NCBI GenBank assembly: GCA_004017275.1
Contig: SAKE01000015.1
Coordinates: 98,059 to 162,058 of the forward strand
Direction: 5' to 3'
Length of the DNA stretch: 64,000 nucleotides
DNA from: Mesorhizobium sp.
GTDB taxonomy: Bacteria > Pseudomonadota > Alphaproteobacteria > Rhizobiales > Rhizobiaceae
Every line of letters begins with the position of its first letter. Position 1 is the stretch's first letter. The notes beneath the pieces are model-generated. The model saw nothing but the letters and a program-made list of their open reading frames with translations. It ran no database searches and was not told the origin of the DNA. Position numbers and translations under genes: made by a program. Positions 1 to 8,328 of this stretch are shown here, piece after piece.

Positions 1-22
1 GGGCAACGGCGTAAGTGGTCAT
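1..22 (-). CDS. 5' end of a CDS leaving the window
   Basis: An ATG on the minus strand (bases 22-20) opens a reading frame MTTYAVA that continues past base 1. A strong ribosome-binding site, AAGGGAG, lies a few bases upstream at about 30-36, which is why I accept this start. Only seven codons are visible, so no function can be given. Confidence 0.55.
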
Positions 23-171
23 GATTGTACTCCCTTTGGATCGAAGTCGACCCGGCCTCCTAAGGGCAATCTGCCGAAACACCGATCTCAAAGCGATTAC
101 GTCTGAGGTAATGGGGTACATGTTAGCCAGTACGGCGGGCGCCTCCGCCTAGCGCGCAAAATCGGCTAAGC

Positions 172-987
172 CTACCGGTCAAGTTCGGGAAAATAGGGAT
201 CCGATAAGAATCGCCTGTCCCGCTCGCCTTGCAGACAGTCTATCGGCGTGGCCGCGTCGATGGGGATGATCCCGGCCTTGTCCCGAATGCCGCTTACTTC
301 GAGGATCAACTTGCGCCGGATCGCCGTCGAGAATTCGGCGGCCGCATAGATCGGCAGCACGAAGGAACCGGGGCCTCCGGTCACGCACTGCGCATAATAT
401 TGGTCGAGATGACTGAAGGTGGGCGACGGGCTGATCAGGATTGGCAGGCCATTGACGACGATGCCTTTTGCGGTCGCCACATCACGCGTCACGGTGACAG
501 GCGGCCCGATATTGTTCGGACCGTCACCCGAAATATCGATGACGCTGCGTTTGCCCTCGAAGGAAGTGCGATCGAAAAGCTCTGTGCCAAAGGCCAGCGC
601 ACCGGAAATCGAGGTGCCGCGGAAGCTCCGGAACGGGCGGGCCGCGACCTTGTCGGCGAAGCTGTTGGCGCTCTCTGCACTGTCGATGATCTGCCAGCCG
701 ATGATCGCGTCGTCGCGCACCGTGCCGGCCCATTCGAAATAAGTGAGCGCGATGCGGCCCGTGGCGCCGCCGCGGACAGCCTTGATAAAGTCCGGATGCC
801 GCAGCGCCTCGACATAGCCGGCGCGCTGCAAGGCGAACTCCTTTTCGTCCATCGACAGCGAGATGTCGACCGCCAGCACCAGCTCGACGTCGACGTCGAC
901 GGCAAGCGCATCCGGCGGCGAGGCGGCGGGAGCAGCCTGGGCACAGACAAGACAGGCAAGCAGGCGCAGAGCATCAAGCATGGCCAT
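172..987 (-). CDS. DUF1194 family protein, VWA-like, exported
   Basis: A 271-residue protein with an N-terminal hydrophobic signal sequence ending near the Ala-rich stretch at residues 15-25. The mature part begins with VDVELVLAVDISLSM, a von Willebrand A-type MIDAS motif (D-I-S-L-S), and contains DISGDG near residue 150. This pattern is that of the DUF1194 family, small secreted VWA-like proteins of alphaproteobacteria with no assigned role. A metal-binding adhesion or protein-interaction role is inferred from the fold only. It lies downstream of, and on the same strand as, the SbmA-like transporter gene, with an 79-base gap. Confidence 0.85.
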   Translation of the reverse strand: MAMLDALRLLACLVCAQAAPAASPPDALAVDVDVELVLAVDISLSMDEKEFALQRAGYVEALRHPDFIKAVRGGATGRIALTYFEWAGTVRDDAIIGWQIIDSAESANSFADKVAARPFRSFRGTSISGALAFGTELFDRTSFEGKRSVIDISGDGPNNIGPPVTVTRDVATAKGIVVNGLPILISPSPTFSHLDQYYAQCVTGGPGSFVLPIYAAAEFSTAIRRKLILEVSGIRDKAGIIPIDAATPIDCLQGERDRRFLSDPYFPELDR

Positions 988-1066
988 CGCCAGGGTTGTT
1001 TCTCCCGAAGAGCTTCCCTCGCGATCGCGGCAAAATAAAGCTTTGCACCGACAATCCGAACAGCGC

Positions 1067-2914
1067 CTATGTATTGTGGCGAGCTGCGACTGGCGGCGGT
1101 TCTATCGCGCCGGCCCTGACGCGGGCGGGCTTCAGAGCCGGCGCACCGGAATCCTTGACGATCGTCAACGCGCGCGCAAAGAACTGATTGTTGTGCTGGC
1201 CGCGGCCGATGTTGAGGATCGCGGTCCCGGGCAAGCGCTTCCCGAGCATCGACAGCACCCGTCTTAGCGACGGGCCGTCGAACGCATCCAGGGCTTCGTC
1301 GATGATCACCCATTTCGGCTGCCGCAAGGCAAGCCTGGCGAAGGCCAGCGAACGTTGCTCGTCATCGCCCAGCTCGTGGTCCCAGCGCCGGGTGCGATCA
1401 ATCGACGACGACAACCGTTCCAGACCGACCTCGGCAAGCACCGCCGAAATGTCTGCATCGCTCGCCGGCGCAGGTCCGTCCGGGTGATCGAGGACCTCGC
1501 GCAATGTACCGGTCGGGAAATAAGGAACGCGCGGCACGAATATGGGGGTTTCTCCCGCCGGCAGTCCGATCCGTCCGCTTCCCCACGGCCACAATCCGGC
1601 AAGAGCGCGGAAGAACAGCGTCTTGCCGGCGCCCGGATCACCGGTGATCATGACGCGCTCGCCGGGGCGGATTTCGACATGCTGGTCGGCGAGCCTGGCG
1701 CAACCCTCCGGCGAGGCGACTTTAAGCTTCTCGAAAGTCAGGTTGCCATTGGCGTTCTCGCCGAAGAAGATGCGCTTTTCCGTGTCGTGCAGCACATCGG
1801 TTTCATTGAGCGCGATGCGGAAATCGGCGACGCGCATCAGCGTGGCGCGCCAATCGGCAATGCCGCCGATGTTGTTGATGAACCAGCGCAGGGACGAGTG
1901 GACCTGATTGAAGGCGCCGACCGCCATCATCAGCCCGCCAAAGCTGATGTCGCCTGCGAAATAAACCGGCGAGGCGACCAGGATGGGTGCCACGACGGTG
2001 ATCCAGCCATAGGTATCGGTCACCCAGGACAGGTTGATCTGGGCGCTGTAGATGCGCCGCATGGCACCCAGCACCGTGCCGAGGTCGAGTTCAAGCCGTC
2101 GCCTGGCGTCGGGCTCGCCACGATACAACGCAATGGCATCGACATTCTCGTTGACGCGCACCATCGAGGAGCGCAGCTCGGCCTCGCGCGTGTAGCGATC
2201 GCTGTTCAGGCGGATGAGCGGGCGCCCGACCAGCCAACTCAGCCAGGAGGCGGTGCCGGCATAGAGGATGGCGGCCCAAACCATGTAGCCCGGTATGGCC
2301 AGCGAGGTCCCGCCAATGTGGAACACGAAGCCCGAGGACAGTTCCCACAGCACGCCGACGAAGGACACGAGCAGGATGCACGACTGCAGCAAGCCGACGC
2401 CGAGATCCGTCGACAGGTCGGAAAGATGCGCGGCGTCCTGCTGCATGCGCTGGTCCGGATTGACGCCGATGGCGCCCGCATTGGCCAGCCGAAAGGCGCG
2501 CGCCGGCCGCATCCACTGGTCGATCAGGTCCAGCGTCAGCGCCTCGCGCAGCTTGAGCCTGATCATCTGGTTGAGCCAGGTCTGGCCGACGTTGAGCACC
2601 AGAAGTCCACCGGCTATTGCCGCAAAGACGAGAAGCTGGTGCAGGAAGGCCGCCATGTCGCGGCGGGCGAGCGCATCGTAGAAAGGCTGATTCCATCGGT
2701 TGAGCAGAACCTGGCCGATCGACGTCGCGATGATCACTGCCATGATGCCGACCGATGTCCACAGCAACCACTTGCGAACCGGCGATCCCGCCAGCGCCCG
2801 CCGGATTGTCGCCACCTGATCGCTCAGGCTGCTTGCTTCGATCGCCACGGCAACCGGCTGAACGGCGGCGGCATTGTCCGGTTGATCAGCCATAGCCGAG
2901 GTCCTTGCGTTCAT
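1067..2914 (-). CDS. ABC transporter, fused permease/ATPase, SbmA/BacA-YddA type
   Basis: A 615-residue fused exporter-type protein: about 330 residues of membrane domain (ABC_membrane_2 type; first segment around residues 48-70) followed by an ATPase domain. Walker A is GDPGAGKT near residue 428 and Walker B is WVIIDEALDAFD. Relatives (E. coli YddA, SbmA/BacA-like proteins, mycobacterial Rv1819c) move peptides or cobalamin across the inner membrane; the substrate here is unknown. The usual signature LSxGEQ reads LGDDEQ, so the catalytic signature is degenerate. The upstream start MNARTSAM is used; the internal Met8 at about 2893 is an alternative. Confidence 0.9.
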   Translation of the reverse strand: MNARTSAMADQPDNAAAVQPVAVAIEASSLSDQVATIRRALAGSPVRKWLLWTSVGIMAVIIATSIGQVLLNRWNQPFYDALARRDMAAFLHQLLVFAAIAGGLLVLNVGQTWLNQMIRLKLREALTLDLIDQWMRPARAFRLANAGAIGVNPDQRMQQDAAHLSDLSTDLGVGLLQSCILLVSFVGVLWELSSGFVFHIGGTSLAIPGYMVWAAILYAGTASWLSWLVGRPLIRLNSDRYTREAELRSSMVRVNENVDAIALYRGEPDARRRLELDLGTVLGAMRRIYSAQINLSWVTDTYGWITVVAPILVASPVYFAGDISFGGLMMAVGAFNQVHSSLRWFINNIGGIADWRATLMRVADFRIALNETDVLHDTEKRIFFGENANGNLTFEKLKVASPEGCARLADQHVEIRPGERVMITGDPGAGKTLFFRALAGLWPWGSGRIGLPAGETPIFVPRVPYFPTGTLREVLDHPDGPAPASDADISAVLAEVGLERLSSSIDRTRRWDHELGDDEQRSLAFARLALRQPKWVIIDEALDAFDGPSLRRVLSMLGKRLPGTAILNIGRGQHNNQFFARALTIVKDSGAPALKPARVRAGAIEPPPVAARHNT

Positions 2915-3032
2915 TGCTGAAACCGGTTGGGGAGACTTGAAGGCGTCCGTCGTTCAAATGGACTGCCAGATGGGCTGTCAGTCCACCTACGACAGATAGG
3001 CGGGAAAAAGACCGCAGGCACTCTTGCCGTGA

Positions 3033-3821
3033 TCACGAAGCCGTCACCCGCGCAACCGATGGCTCGGTGTCTCCGGCCTCATTGCGACGGCCAAGCCGGG
3101 TGGCGCCATGCGGCGACAGCACCGGCACGAAGACGCGGCGCGAGGCGCGCTGGGCGACCGGCACGCCTTGATAGAGCCGCTTCTGCGCCTCGACGACGAT
3201 GACCCCGGAAAAGATCGGCCACAGCCGCCGGCCGGCGCGTTCCAGCACATTGTGGAACCGCATCATGAAACGCCGCCGTGATGGCGGAAAGAACAGCGCA
3301 TCGGACCACGCGGCGGGCGTGAAATTCGCCTCGCGCAGCAATTCGGTGAGCTGCCCGCGCGAAAAGGGCCGGCCATTGCCGAATGGGGTGTGCTCGAAGC
3401 GTGCCCAGACGCCACGCCGGTTGGGCACGACGATGACGACGCGACCCGCCGGCGACAGCACGCGCCAAATCTCGTTCAGCGTTTCGCGCGGGTTCTCGAC
3501 ATGTTCAAGCGAATGGACGAGCAACATGCGGTCGATGCAGGAATCGACCAGCGGCAGTTCTTCGTCGAAGACCAGTGCCGTCGCCGTAGGCCCTGTCGCC
3601 GGCCACACCACCGCACCTTGCGTTGCCGGCATGAAGGCGAAGACCCGCTCGGCGTCGGTTCCGAAGCGCTCCAGCCATGGCAAGGTGTAGCCGAGACCGA
3701 CCAGCCGCTCGTTGGGTACGGCTGCCCATATCGACGACAACGCCATTGTGATCGAACGTTCGGCGAACCGGCCGAGCGTTGTCGAATAGAAGGAGCGAAG
3801 ATCGACGATGTCGGAATGCAT
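3033..3821 (-). CDS. class I SAM-dependent methyltransferase
   Basis: 262 residues. The core shows the late part of a methyltransferase fold: an acidic strand MLLVHSLEHVENP, followed by LNEIWRVLSPAGRVVIVVPNRRG, the pattern of Methyltransf_11 proteins after motif II. The SAM-binding glycine motif is weak (VGLGYTLP near residue 42). The C-terminal third is basic and Arg-rich. It is divergent from glyoxalase II with 99 bases between, an arrangement I believe is common in rhizobia. Substrate unknown. Confidence 0.85.
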   Translation of the reverse strand: MHSDIVDLRSFYSTTLGRFAERSITMALSSIWAAVPNERLVGLGYTLPWLERFGTDAERVFAFMPATQGAVVWPATGPTATALVFDEELPLVDSCIDRMLLVHSLEHVENPRETLNEIWRVLSPAGRVVIVVPNRRGVWARFEHTPFGNGRPFSRGQLTELLREANFTPAAWSDALFFPPSRRRFMMRFHNVLERAGRRLWPIFSGVIVVEAQKRLYQGVPVAQRASRRVFVPVLSPHGATRLGRRNEAGDTEPSVARVTAS

Positions 3822-3920
3822 GGCAGGGATGTAGCCGTGATATCAGCGGGTTTCAACAACATGCTGGGATGACATCCGCGCGCCAGCGCCCTATGTCTGC
3901 GGCGACAACGGAGAGATGCG

Positions 3921-4688
3921 ATGCCGGTCGAAATCGAACAGTTCATGTGCCGCAGCGACAATTTCGGCGTCCTGGTGCATGATCCCAAAAGCGGCCAGAC
4001 CGCAATCATCGACGCGCCCGAGGAAGCGCCGATCCTGGCCGCGCTCAGGCGCACCGGTTGGACGCCGACGGCGATCCTGACCACGCATCACCATGTCGAC
4101 CACGTCGAGGCCAACCTGGCGCTGAAGGAGCGCTTCAAGCTGCGCATCGTCGGCCCGGAAGCCGAAAAGGCGAAGATCCCCGGCATCGACGAGACCGTCG
4201 AAGACGGCTCGGTTCTCCATCTTGGCGATGAAAAGATCGAAGTGATCGCCACGCCCGGCCACACCGCCGGCCACGTCTCCTACTACCTGCCCGCGTCGAA
4301 TGTGGCATTCACCGCCGACACGCTGTTTGCGCTGGGCTGCGGGCGGCTGTTCGAATGCAAGCCGCCGGTCATGTACGATTCGCTGAAAAAGCTGGCTGCA
4401 CTTCCGGCTGAGACGGTCATCTATTGCGGCCACGAATACACGCTCGCCAACGCCCGTTTCGCCCTGACCGTCGACCCGACCAATTCGGCATTGAAGGAGC
4501 GTGCTGCCAAGATCGAAAAGCTGCGCGCCGACAACAAGCCGACGCTGCCGACGACGATCGGCGAGGAGCTGTCGACCAATCCCTTCCTGCGCTGGCACGA
4601 TCCGGCGATCCGCAAGCATCTCGGCCTGGAGAAAGCCTCGGACGCCGAGGTTTTTGCCGAAATCCGCAAACGCAAGGACAACTTCTAG
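3921..4688 (+). CDS. gloB: hydroxyacylglutathione hydrolase (glyoxalase II)
   Basis: 255 residues, the normal size for glyoxalase II. It hydrolyses S-lactoylglutathione to lactate and glutathione in methylglyoxal detoxification. The metallo-beta-lactamase metal motif THHHVDH is at residues 54-60, further ligands are in TPGHTAGHVSYY and FTADTLFALGCGR, and the family C-terminal motif YCGHEYTLANARFA is present. The ATG at 3921 follows GGAGAGATGCG. The next gene, a DUF985 cupin, starts 24 bases downstream on the same strand and is probably cotranscribed. Confidence 0.95.
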   Translation: MPVEIEQFMCRSDNFGVLVHDPKSGQTAIIDAPEEAPILAALRRTGWTPTAILTTHHHVDHVEANLALKERFKLRIVGPEAEKAKIPGIDETVEDGSVLHLGDEKIEVIATPGHTAGHVSYYLPASNVAFTADTLFALGCGRLFECKPPVMYDSLKKLAALPAETVIYCGHEYTLANARFALTVDPTNSALKERAAKIEKLRADNKPTLPTTIGEELSTNPFLRWHDPAIRKHLGLEKASDAEVFAEIRKRKDNF

Positions 4689-4711
4689 ACCCCGAGGGTA
4701 TCGTAGGCGCC

Positions 4712-5146
4712 ATGACCAGTTCGGCCGAAATCATCGCGACGCTCGGCCTGAAACCGCATCCGGAAGGCGGCTGGTACGCAGAGACCTTTCGCGATAGCGC
4801 TGGCGGCCCGCGCGGTCATTCGACCGCGATTTACTTCCTGCTGGAGCAGCATCAGGTTTCGGCCTGGCATCGGGTCAAGGACGCCGCCGAGGTCTGGCAT
4901 TTCCATGCCGGCGCCCCGCTGGCGCTGACGATGTGGGAAGAAGACGGCCCAAAGGTTGATCAGGTCATAGAGCAGGTGCTCGGCATCGATCTCGCAGCCG
5001 GTGAGCGGCCGCAGATCGTCGTACCGGCAGGCTGGTGGCAGTCGGCGCGCAGCCTGGGTGAATGGACGCTGGTCGGCTGCACCGTCGCGCCGGGCTTCGA
5101 GTTTGCCGCCTTTGAGCTGGCCGAACCCGGCTGGCAACCGAAATAA
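4712..5146 (+). CDS. DUF985 family cupin
   Basis: 144 residues starting MTSSAEIIATLGL. It carries the family signature LKPHPEGGWYAETFRD near the N-terminus, the cupin strand SAWHRVKDAAEVWHFHAG with His and Glu metal ligands, and the C-terminal GCTVAPGFEFAAFELAE. DUF985 proteins are single-domain RmlC-like cupins of unknown substrate. A longer upstream reading frame exists but overlaps gloB; the ATG at 4712 sits 24 bases after the gloB stop. Confidence 0.9.
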   Translation: MTSSAEIIATLGLKPHPEGGWYAETFRDSAGGPRGHSTAIYFLLEQHQVSAWHRVKDAAEVWHFHAGAPLALTMWEEDGPKVDQVIEQVLGIDLAAGERPQIVVPAGWWQSARSLGEWTLVGCTVAPGFEFAAFELAEPGWQPK

Positions 5147-5153
5147 CCCTGAC

Positions 5154-5834
5154 TCAATAAGAACCCAAATTTAGCAAGAACCCAAGGGCAATCGCGAGTT
5201 GGGCGGCGTAGTACAGCGTCCAGACCGCGAAACGCATCCAGACGCGATGCGGCGAGATGGCGGCCACCAGGAATTTTTCCGCCGCCAGCAGCCCGTCCGA
5301 TGCCATGAACAACAGTGCGCCGCCGACAATCGAGACGCTGCCTGTCGTCAGCGCCGAAACGCCCATCGCCAGGATCGCAGCGGTATAGACGGTGATCGGA
5401 ACGCGCAGGCTTGGGCCGACGCGCCGCCACAGCGCCACCAGCATGACGAGTGCAAAGACGGCCATTGCGAGCGCAATCGCTCCGCGCCACGATTCAGCGC
5501 CGAGCACTCCCAGTCCGCTACCGCTGCGCAGGAACAGCGCGACATAGACGATGTGCGCGATGAGAAAACTGGCCAGCCCGCCGAGAAAGGCCTTTTCGCC
5601 GTCGCGCGACAGGAAGGCGTCGCCAACGGCGCTGAACGCAAGGGCTGCGACCAGCAACTGCGGACCGCCTTGCAGTGCCGCCAGCACGGCAAGCAGCGCC
5701 ACGGCGAGCGTCTTTGCCGCCGAGCGGGCAAGCGTCGGCGGCATGCCTAATGTGAACGCATAGATCACCGCCGCCACCAACGAAAAGATCAGCGTCGCAT
5801 TGGCGTTGGAGTCGATGCCGCCTGGAAACGGCAT
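5154..5834 (-). CDS. YhhN/TMEM86 family membrane protein
   Basis: 226 residues, almost wholly hydrophobic with about seven or eight membrane segments. It carries the YhhN family patterns AFSAVGDAFLSRDGEKAF and FMASDGLLAAEKF, whose acidic residues are the conserved membrane-embedded ones. Eukaryotic relatives are lysoplasmalogenases; the bacterial role is unclear. The start MPFPGGIDSN at 5834 lies two bases beyond the stop of the EamA gene (5837), so the two are translationally coupled. The frame stays open upstream through the 21-base repeats, but that part overlaps the EamA gene. Confidence 0.85.
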   Translation of the reverse strand: MPFPGGIDSNANATLIFSLVAAVIYAFTLGMPPTLARSAAKTLAVALLAVLAALQGGPQLLVAALAFSAVGDAFLSRDGEKAFLGGLASFLIAHIVYVALFLRSGSGLGVLGAESWRGAIALAMAVFALVMLVALWRRVGPSLRVPITVYTAAILAMGVSALTTGSVSIVGGALLFMASDGLLAAEKFLVAAISPHRVWMRFAVWTLYYAAQLAIALGFLLNLGSY

Positions 5835-5836
5835 CG

Positions 5837-6772
5837 TCACGCCCGGGCTCCGCCTTCGGATGCCCGGGCTCCGCTTTCGGATGCCCCGGCTCCGCTTTCG
5901 GTCGCGGACGGCTTGCGCAGGAACAGTGACTTTGCCGCCAGCGCCGCACCGCCGGTGATCAGCACGCAGGCGGCGAGGATGCGCAGCGACGGCTCGGCGA
6001 CGCCGGCCGCGATCAGCACCAGCGTCGACAACAGCGGCGCGGCGTAGCTTGCGGCACCCAGCACCTGGATGTTGCCGCGCTTGACGCCGATGTCCCAGGC
6101 ATAGAAGGCGGCCCCGACCGGCATCAGGCCGAGGCCGAGCACGGCCAGCCACTGGCTGACGCCGTCAGGCAAAACCGTTTCCTCCAGCGCCAAATGGCAG
6201 GCGAGCGACAGCACCGCAGTGGCGGCGCAGAACCAGGTGACGATGCTGGTCGGCACCGACGGGAAGCGCCGCGACAACAGCGAATAGGATGACCACAGCA
6301 AGGCGCAAACGGCGGCCATGGCATAGCCGAAGGTGTAGCGAGCGTCGAAGGCCAGCCCGCCGCCCTTGGTGACGATCAGCACCGTGCCGGCAAGGCCGAG
6401 CAGCGCGCCGACGACATGGTTCCAGGCCAGCCGCTCACCCGGCATCAGCGCCGAACCGAGCACGATCAGCAGTGGCCACAGATAGGCGATCAGGCTCGCT
6501 TCCACCGCCGGCGCGTTGCGCAGCGCGGTGAAGTAGAAGAAGTGGTAGCCGAACAGGCCGGCAATGCCGATCAGCCAAACTTGCGGCGGTATCTTCTGGC
6601 TTTTGTCGGGTGCCGGCATGAACAGCCGCGCAACGACCCCTACCCCGGTGCCGATCGAGAAGGTGATTGCCGACAAAAGGAACGGCGGCACCTGGCCTGA
6701 TGCATCGGTGAGCAGCGCCAGCAGCGCCCACATGGCGACCGCCGAAAACCCGATCAGTGTTGCGCGCGCCAT
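5837..6772 (-). CDS. EamA/DMT family transporter, YddG-like
   Basis: 311 residues with ten hydrophobic segments and two EamA repeats, opening MARATLIGFSAVAMWALLALLTD. The N-terminal pattern and HFFYFTALRNAPAVEASLIAYLWPLLIVL match the aromatic amino-acid exporter YddG group of drug/metabolite transporters. The extreme C-terminus is three copies of a seven-residue repeat (ESGAGAS, ESGARAS, EGGARA) encoded by a 21-base tandem repeat, outside the conserved domain. Substrate is inferred from family resemblance only. Confidence 0.88.
   Translation of the reverse strand: MARATLIGFSAVAMWALLALLTDASGQVPPFLLSAITFSIGTGVGVVARLFMPAPDKSQKIPPQVWLIGIAGLFGYHFFYFTALRNAPAVEASLIAYLWPLLIVLGSALMPGERLAWNHVVGALLGLAGTVLIVTKGGGLAFDARYTFGYAMAAVCALLWSSYSLLSRRFPSVPTSIVTWFCAATAVLSLACHLALEETVLPDGVSQWLAVLGLGLMPVGAAFYAWDIGVKRGNIQVLGAASYAAPLLSTLVLIAAGVAEPSLRILAACVLITGGAALAAKSLFLRKPSATESGAGASESGARASEGGARA
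5841..5903. repeat. 21-bp tandem repeat, three copies
   Basis: Three consecutive 21-base units (5841-5861, 5862-5882, 5883-5903) differ at only a few positions. Being a multiple of three, they add seven residues each to the end of the EamA protein without changing frame. They lie within a few bases of the downstream YhhN start. Confidence 0.9.
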
Positions 6773-6804
6773 TCTGTCTCCATGGTGCGCGTGTGGCGCC
6801 TCGC

Positions 6805-7593
6805 CTATTGTACCGCTTCGAAACGCCCGGCACTGATGGTCAAGGTGCCGATCTGCGTGCCCACCGTGGCACGGATCGGCGCATATACGCCGGTTTGGCC
6901 GAGTGGTGCAAACGTCACCATCATGCGGCTTTTGTTCTTGAGATAGTTGAGCGCCTTGCGCCCCTTTCGATAGCCTGCCACCGGCTCGAATCCCATCCGG
7001 CAGGTGACCGTATCGCCCTTGTAGCCCGGCACCGAGATCGTGCCTTTCGACGCGTAGGTCAGTGTCAGGTCGGCGCGCATCTCGCCGTCATAGAACTTCA
7101 CGGTGCGGCCGCAGACCTGGTCGAGACTGTCGGCATGGATGACGGTGGCGGCCATCGGATCGAGCACCGAGGCTAGGTCACCGGCGCTGATCGGCACCCA
7201 GCTGTTGGGGTCTCGTTTGCCCGGCGCCGGAATGACCTGCGTCGAGGCGACCGTGCCGTTGGCAAAGCGGATATCGACCACCGATGCCTTCTTGCCGGAG
7301 GTGTAATCGGCACGGAATGCCTGCGGCACCATCTTCTTGCCCGCAATCGTGCCTTTGGAAGAGACAGTGCCACGCGTGTCGTCGAACAGCTTGGCCAGAC
7401 CCGCCGCTGTGACGCTGCCTTCGATCGCATAGGCGCCGTTCTCGTAGCGGCTTGAAAACGTTGATTTTGCTATCGAAAGACCAAGGAACGAGACCGTGTA
7501 CTCGCCCTTGAACGACTGCGGCGAGGCAGCTGTGGCGGCGGACGGCAAGGCAATGGCAAGCATGGCGACAACGGCATGAGACGAACGGAGCAT
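6805..7593 (-). CDS. DUF3108 domain protein, periplasmic
   Basis: 262 residues from the ATG at 7593, chosen because it opens directly with a signal peptide (MLRSSHAVVAMLAIALPSAATAAS). An in-frame ATG 54 bases upstream would put a hydrophilic tail before it. The mature region (FKGEYTVSFLGLSIAKSTF) is typical of DUF3108, a beta-rich periplasmic domain of unknown function often found near cell-envelope genes. Divergent from rpmB. Confidence 0.85.
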   Translation of the reverse strand: MLRSSHAVVAMLAIALPSAATAASPQSFKGEYTVSFLGLSIAKSTFSSRYENGAYAIEGSVTAAGLAKLFDDTRGTVSSKGTIAGKKMVPQAFRADYTSGKKASVVDIRFANGTVASTQVIPAPGKRDPNSWVPISAGDLASVLDPMAATVIHADSLDQVCGRTVKFYDGEMRADLTLTYASKGTISVPGYKGDTVTCRMGFEPVAGYRKGRKALNYLKNKSRMMVTFAPLGQTGVYAPIRATVGTQIGTLTISAGRFEAVQ

Positions 7594-7741
7594 GACGGGA
7601 TCGGGTCCTTGATTTTCGGCCGGAGGCGGGCGACTCCAGTCTGGCATGTCCCTATGAGACCGCTTATAGGATGAATTCCGGCCTTAATATGAAAATGCCG
7701 GGTGCGCCGGTGGGCAATGCAGGAGCTGGGCAAGCCGGAGC

Positions 7742-7770
7742 TTGACGCCTCGGCGAAATGCAACTATGGA
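7742..7770 (+). promoter_or_regulatory. candidate sigma-70 promoter for rpmB
   Basis: TTGACG at 7742-7747 and TATGGA at 7765-7770 are separated by 17 bases, about 98 bases before the rpmB start. The -35 box is close to consensus and the -10 box is weaker. This is a pattern match only. Confidence 0.4.
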
Positions 7771-7867
7771 ACGCCAACTTTTTCCATAAGGCCGCCTGAC
7801 CAGAACCGCGCGCCACCCGGCGTGGGCACAAAGGTTTGGCAGACCCCGAGAACTGAAGGTTAGAACC

Positions 7868-8164
7868 ATGTCCCGCACCTGCGAACTCACTGCCAAGGCA
7901 GTCATGTCCGGCAACAATGTGAGCCACGCCAACAACAAGACCAAGCGTCGCTTCCTGCCGAACCTCGTCAATGTGACGCTGATTTCGGAAGCGCTGAACC
8001 AGAATGTGCGCCTGCGCATCTCGGCCAACGCGCTGCGTTCGGTCGAACATCGCGGCGGCCTCGACGCCTTCCTGGCCAAGGCCGACGTCAAGGAATTGTC
8101 GCAGCGCGCGCGTCTGCTGAAGAAGCAGATCGCCAAGAAGGTCGCCGAACAGGCTGCCGCTTAA
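7868..8164 (+). CDS. rpmB: 50S ribosomal protein L28
   Basis: 98 residues, the alphaproteobacterial length for L28. It begins MSRTCELTAKAVMSGNNVSHANNKTKRRF, with the family's N-terminal C-x-L-T-x-K and SHANNKTKR core, and ends in a basic alpha-helical tail rich in Lys/Ala. It is a structural protein of the large ribosomal subunit. It appears monocistronic. Confidence 0.97.
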   Translation: MSRTCELTAKAVMSGNNVSHANNKTKRRFLPNLVNVTLISEALNQNVRLRISANALRSVEHRGGLDAFLAKADVKELSQRARLLKKQIAKKVAEQAAA

Positions 8165-8194
8165 CCTCGTTCAAAGGCGGGGGACGACCGCCCT

Positions 8195-8213
8195 GGCCAA
8201 CTTCTTGTTGGCC
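8195..8213 (+). terminator. hairpin after rpmB
   Basis: GGCCAAC (8195-8201) and GTTGGCC (8207-8213) form a seven-pair stem with a TTCTT loop, 31 bases after the rpmB stop. There is no T run, so it may be a weak terminator or an mRNA-stabilising hairpin. Confidence 0.35.
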
Positions 8214-8298
8214 TAGGCATCGGATCGAAGCTGCAAGGTTTTGGCAATCCGGTGCTCAAATACGAAGCGAGCGTGATCCGGTTTCGGTAGGCGCTCCG

Positions 8299-8328
8299 CT
8301 GGTTCCATTACCCAGGATAAAAAAATGA
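8299..8328 (+). promoter_or_regulatory. preQ1-I-like riboswitch overlapping the yhhQ start
   Basis: The segment fits the class I preQ1 aptamer. Stem P1 is CTGG (8299-8302) with CCAG (8312-8315). The loop opens TTC (8303-8305), as in the Bacillus queC aptamer. CAT (8306-8308) can pair with ATG (8325-8327) as pseudoknot P2, replacing the UAG/CUA pair of Bacillus. The cytosine before the second P1 strand (C8311) sits where preQ1 is recognised, and an A-rich tail GATAAAAAA follows. The Shine-Dalgarno AGGA (8314-8317) overlaps the P1 3' strand and P2 uses the start codon, so ligand binding would block translation. The downstream gene is a known class of queuosine-precursor transporter. Confidence 0.75.

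Noticed and set aside
1355..2920. Long plus-strand open frame of 521 codons opposite the SbmA-like gene
   Set aside because: Antisense to a clear ABC transporter; composition and lack of any family motif mark it as a GC-rich shadow frame.
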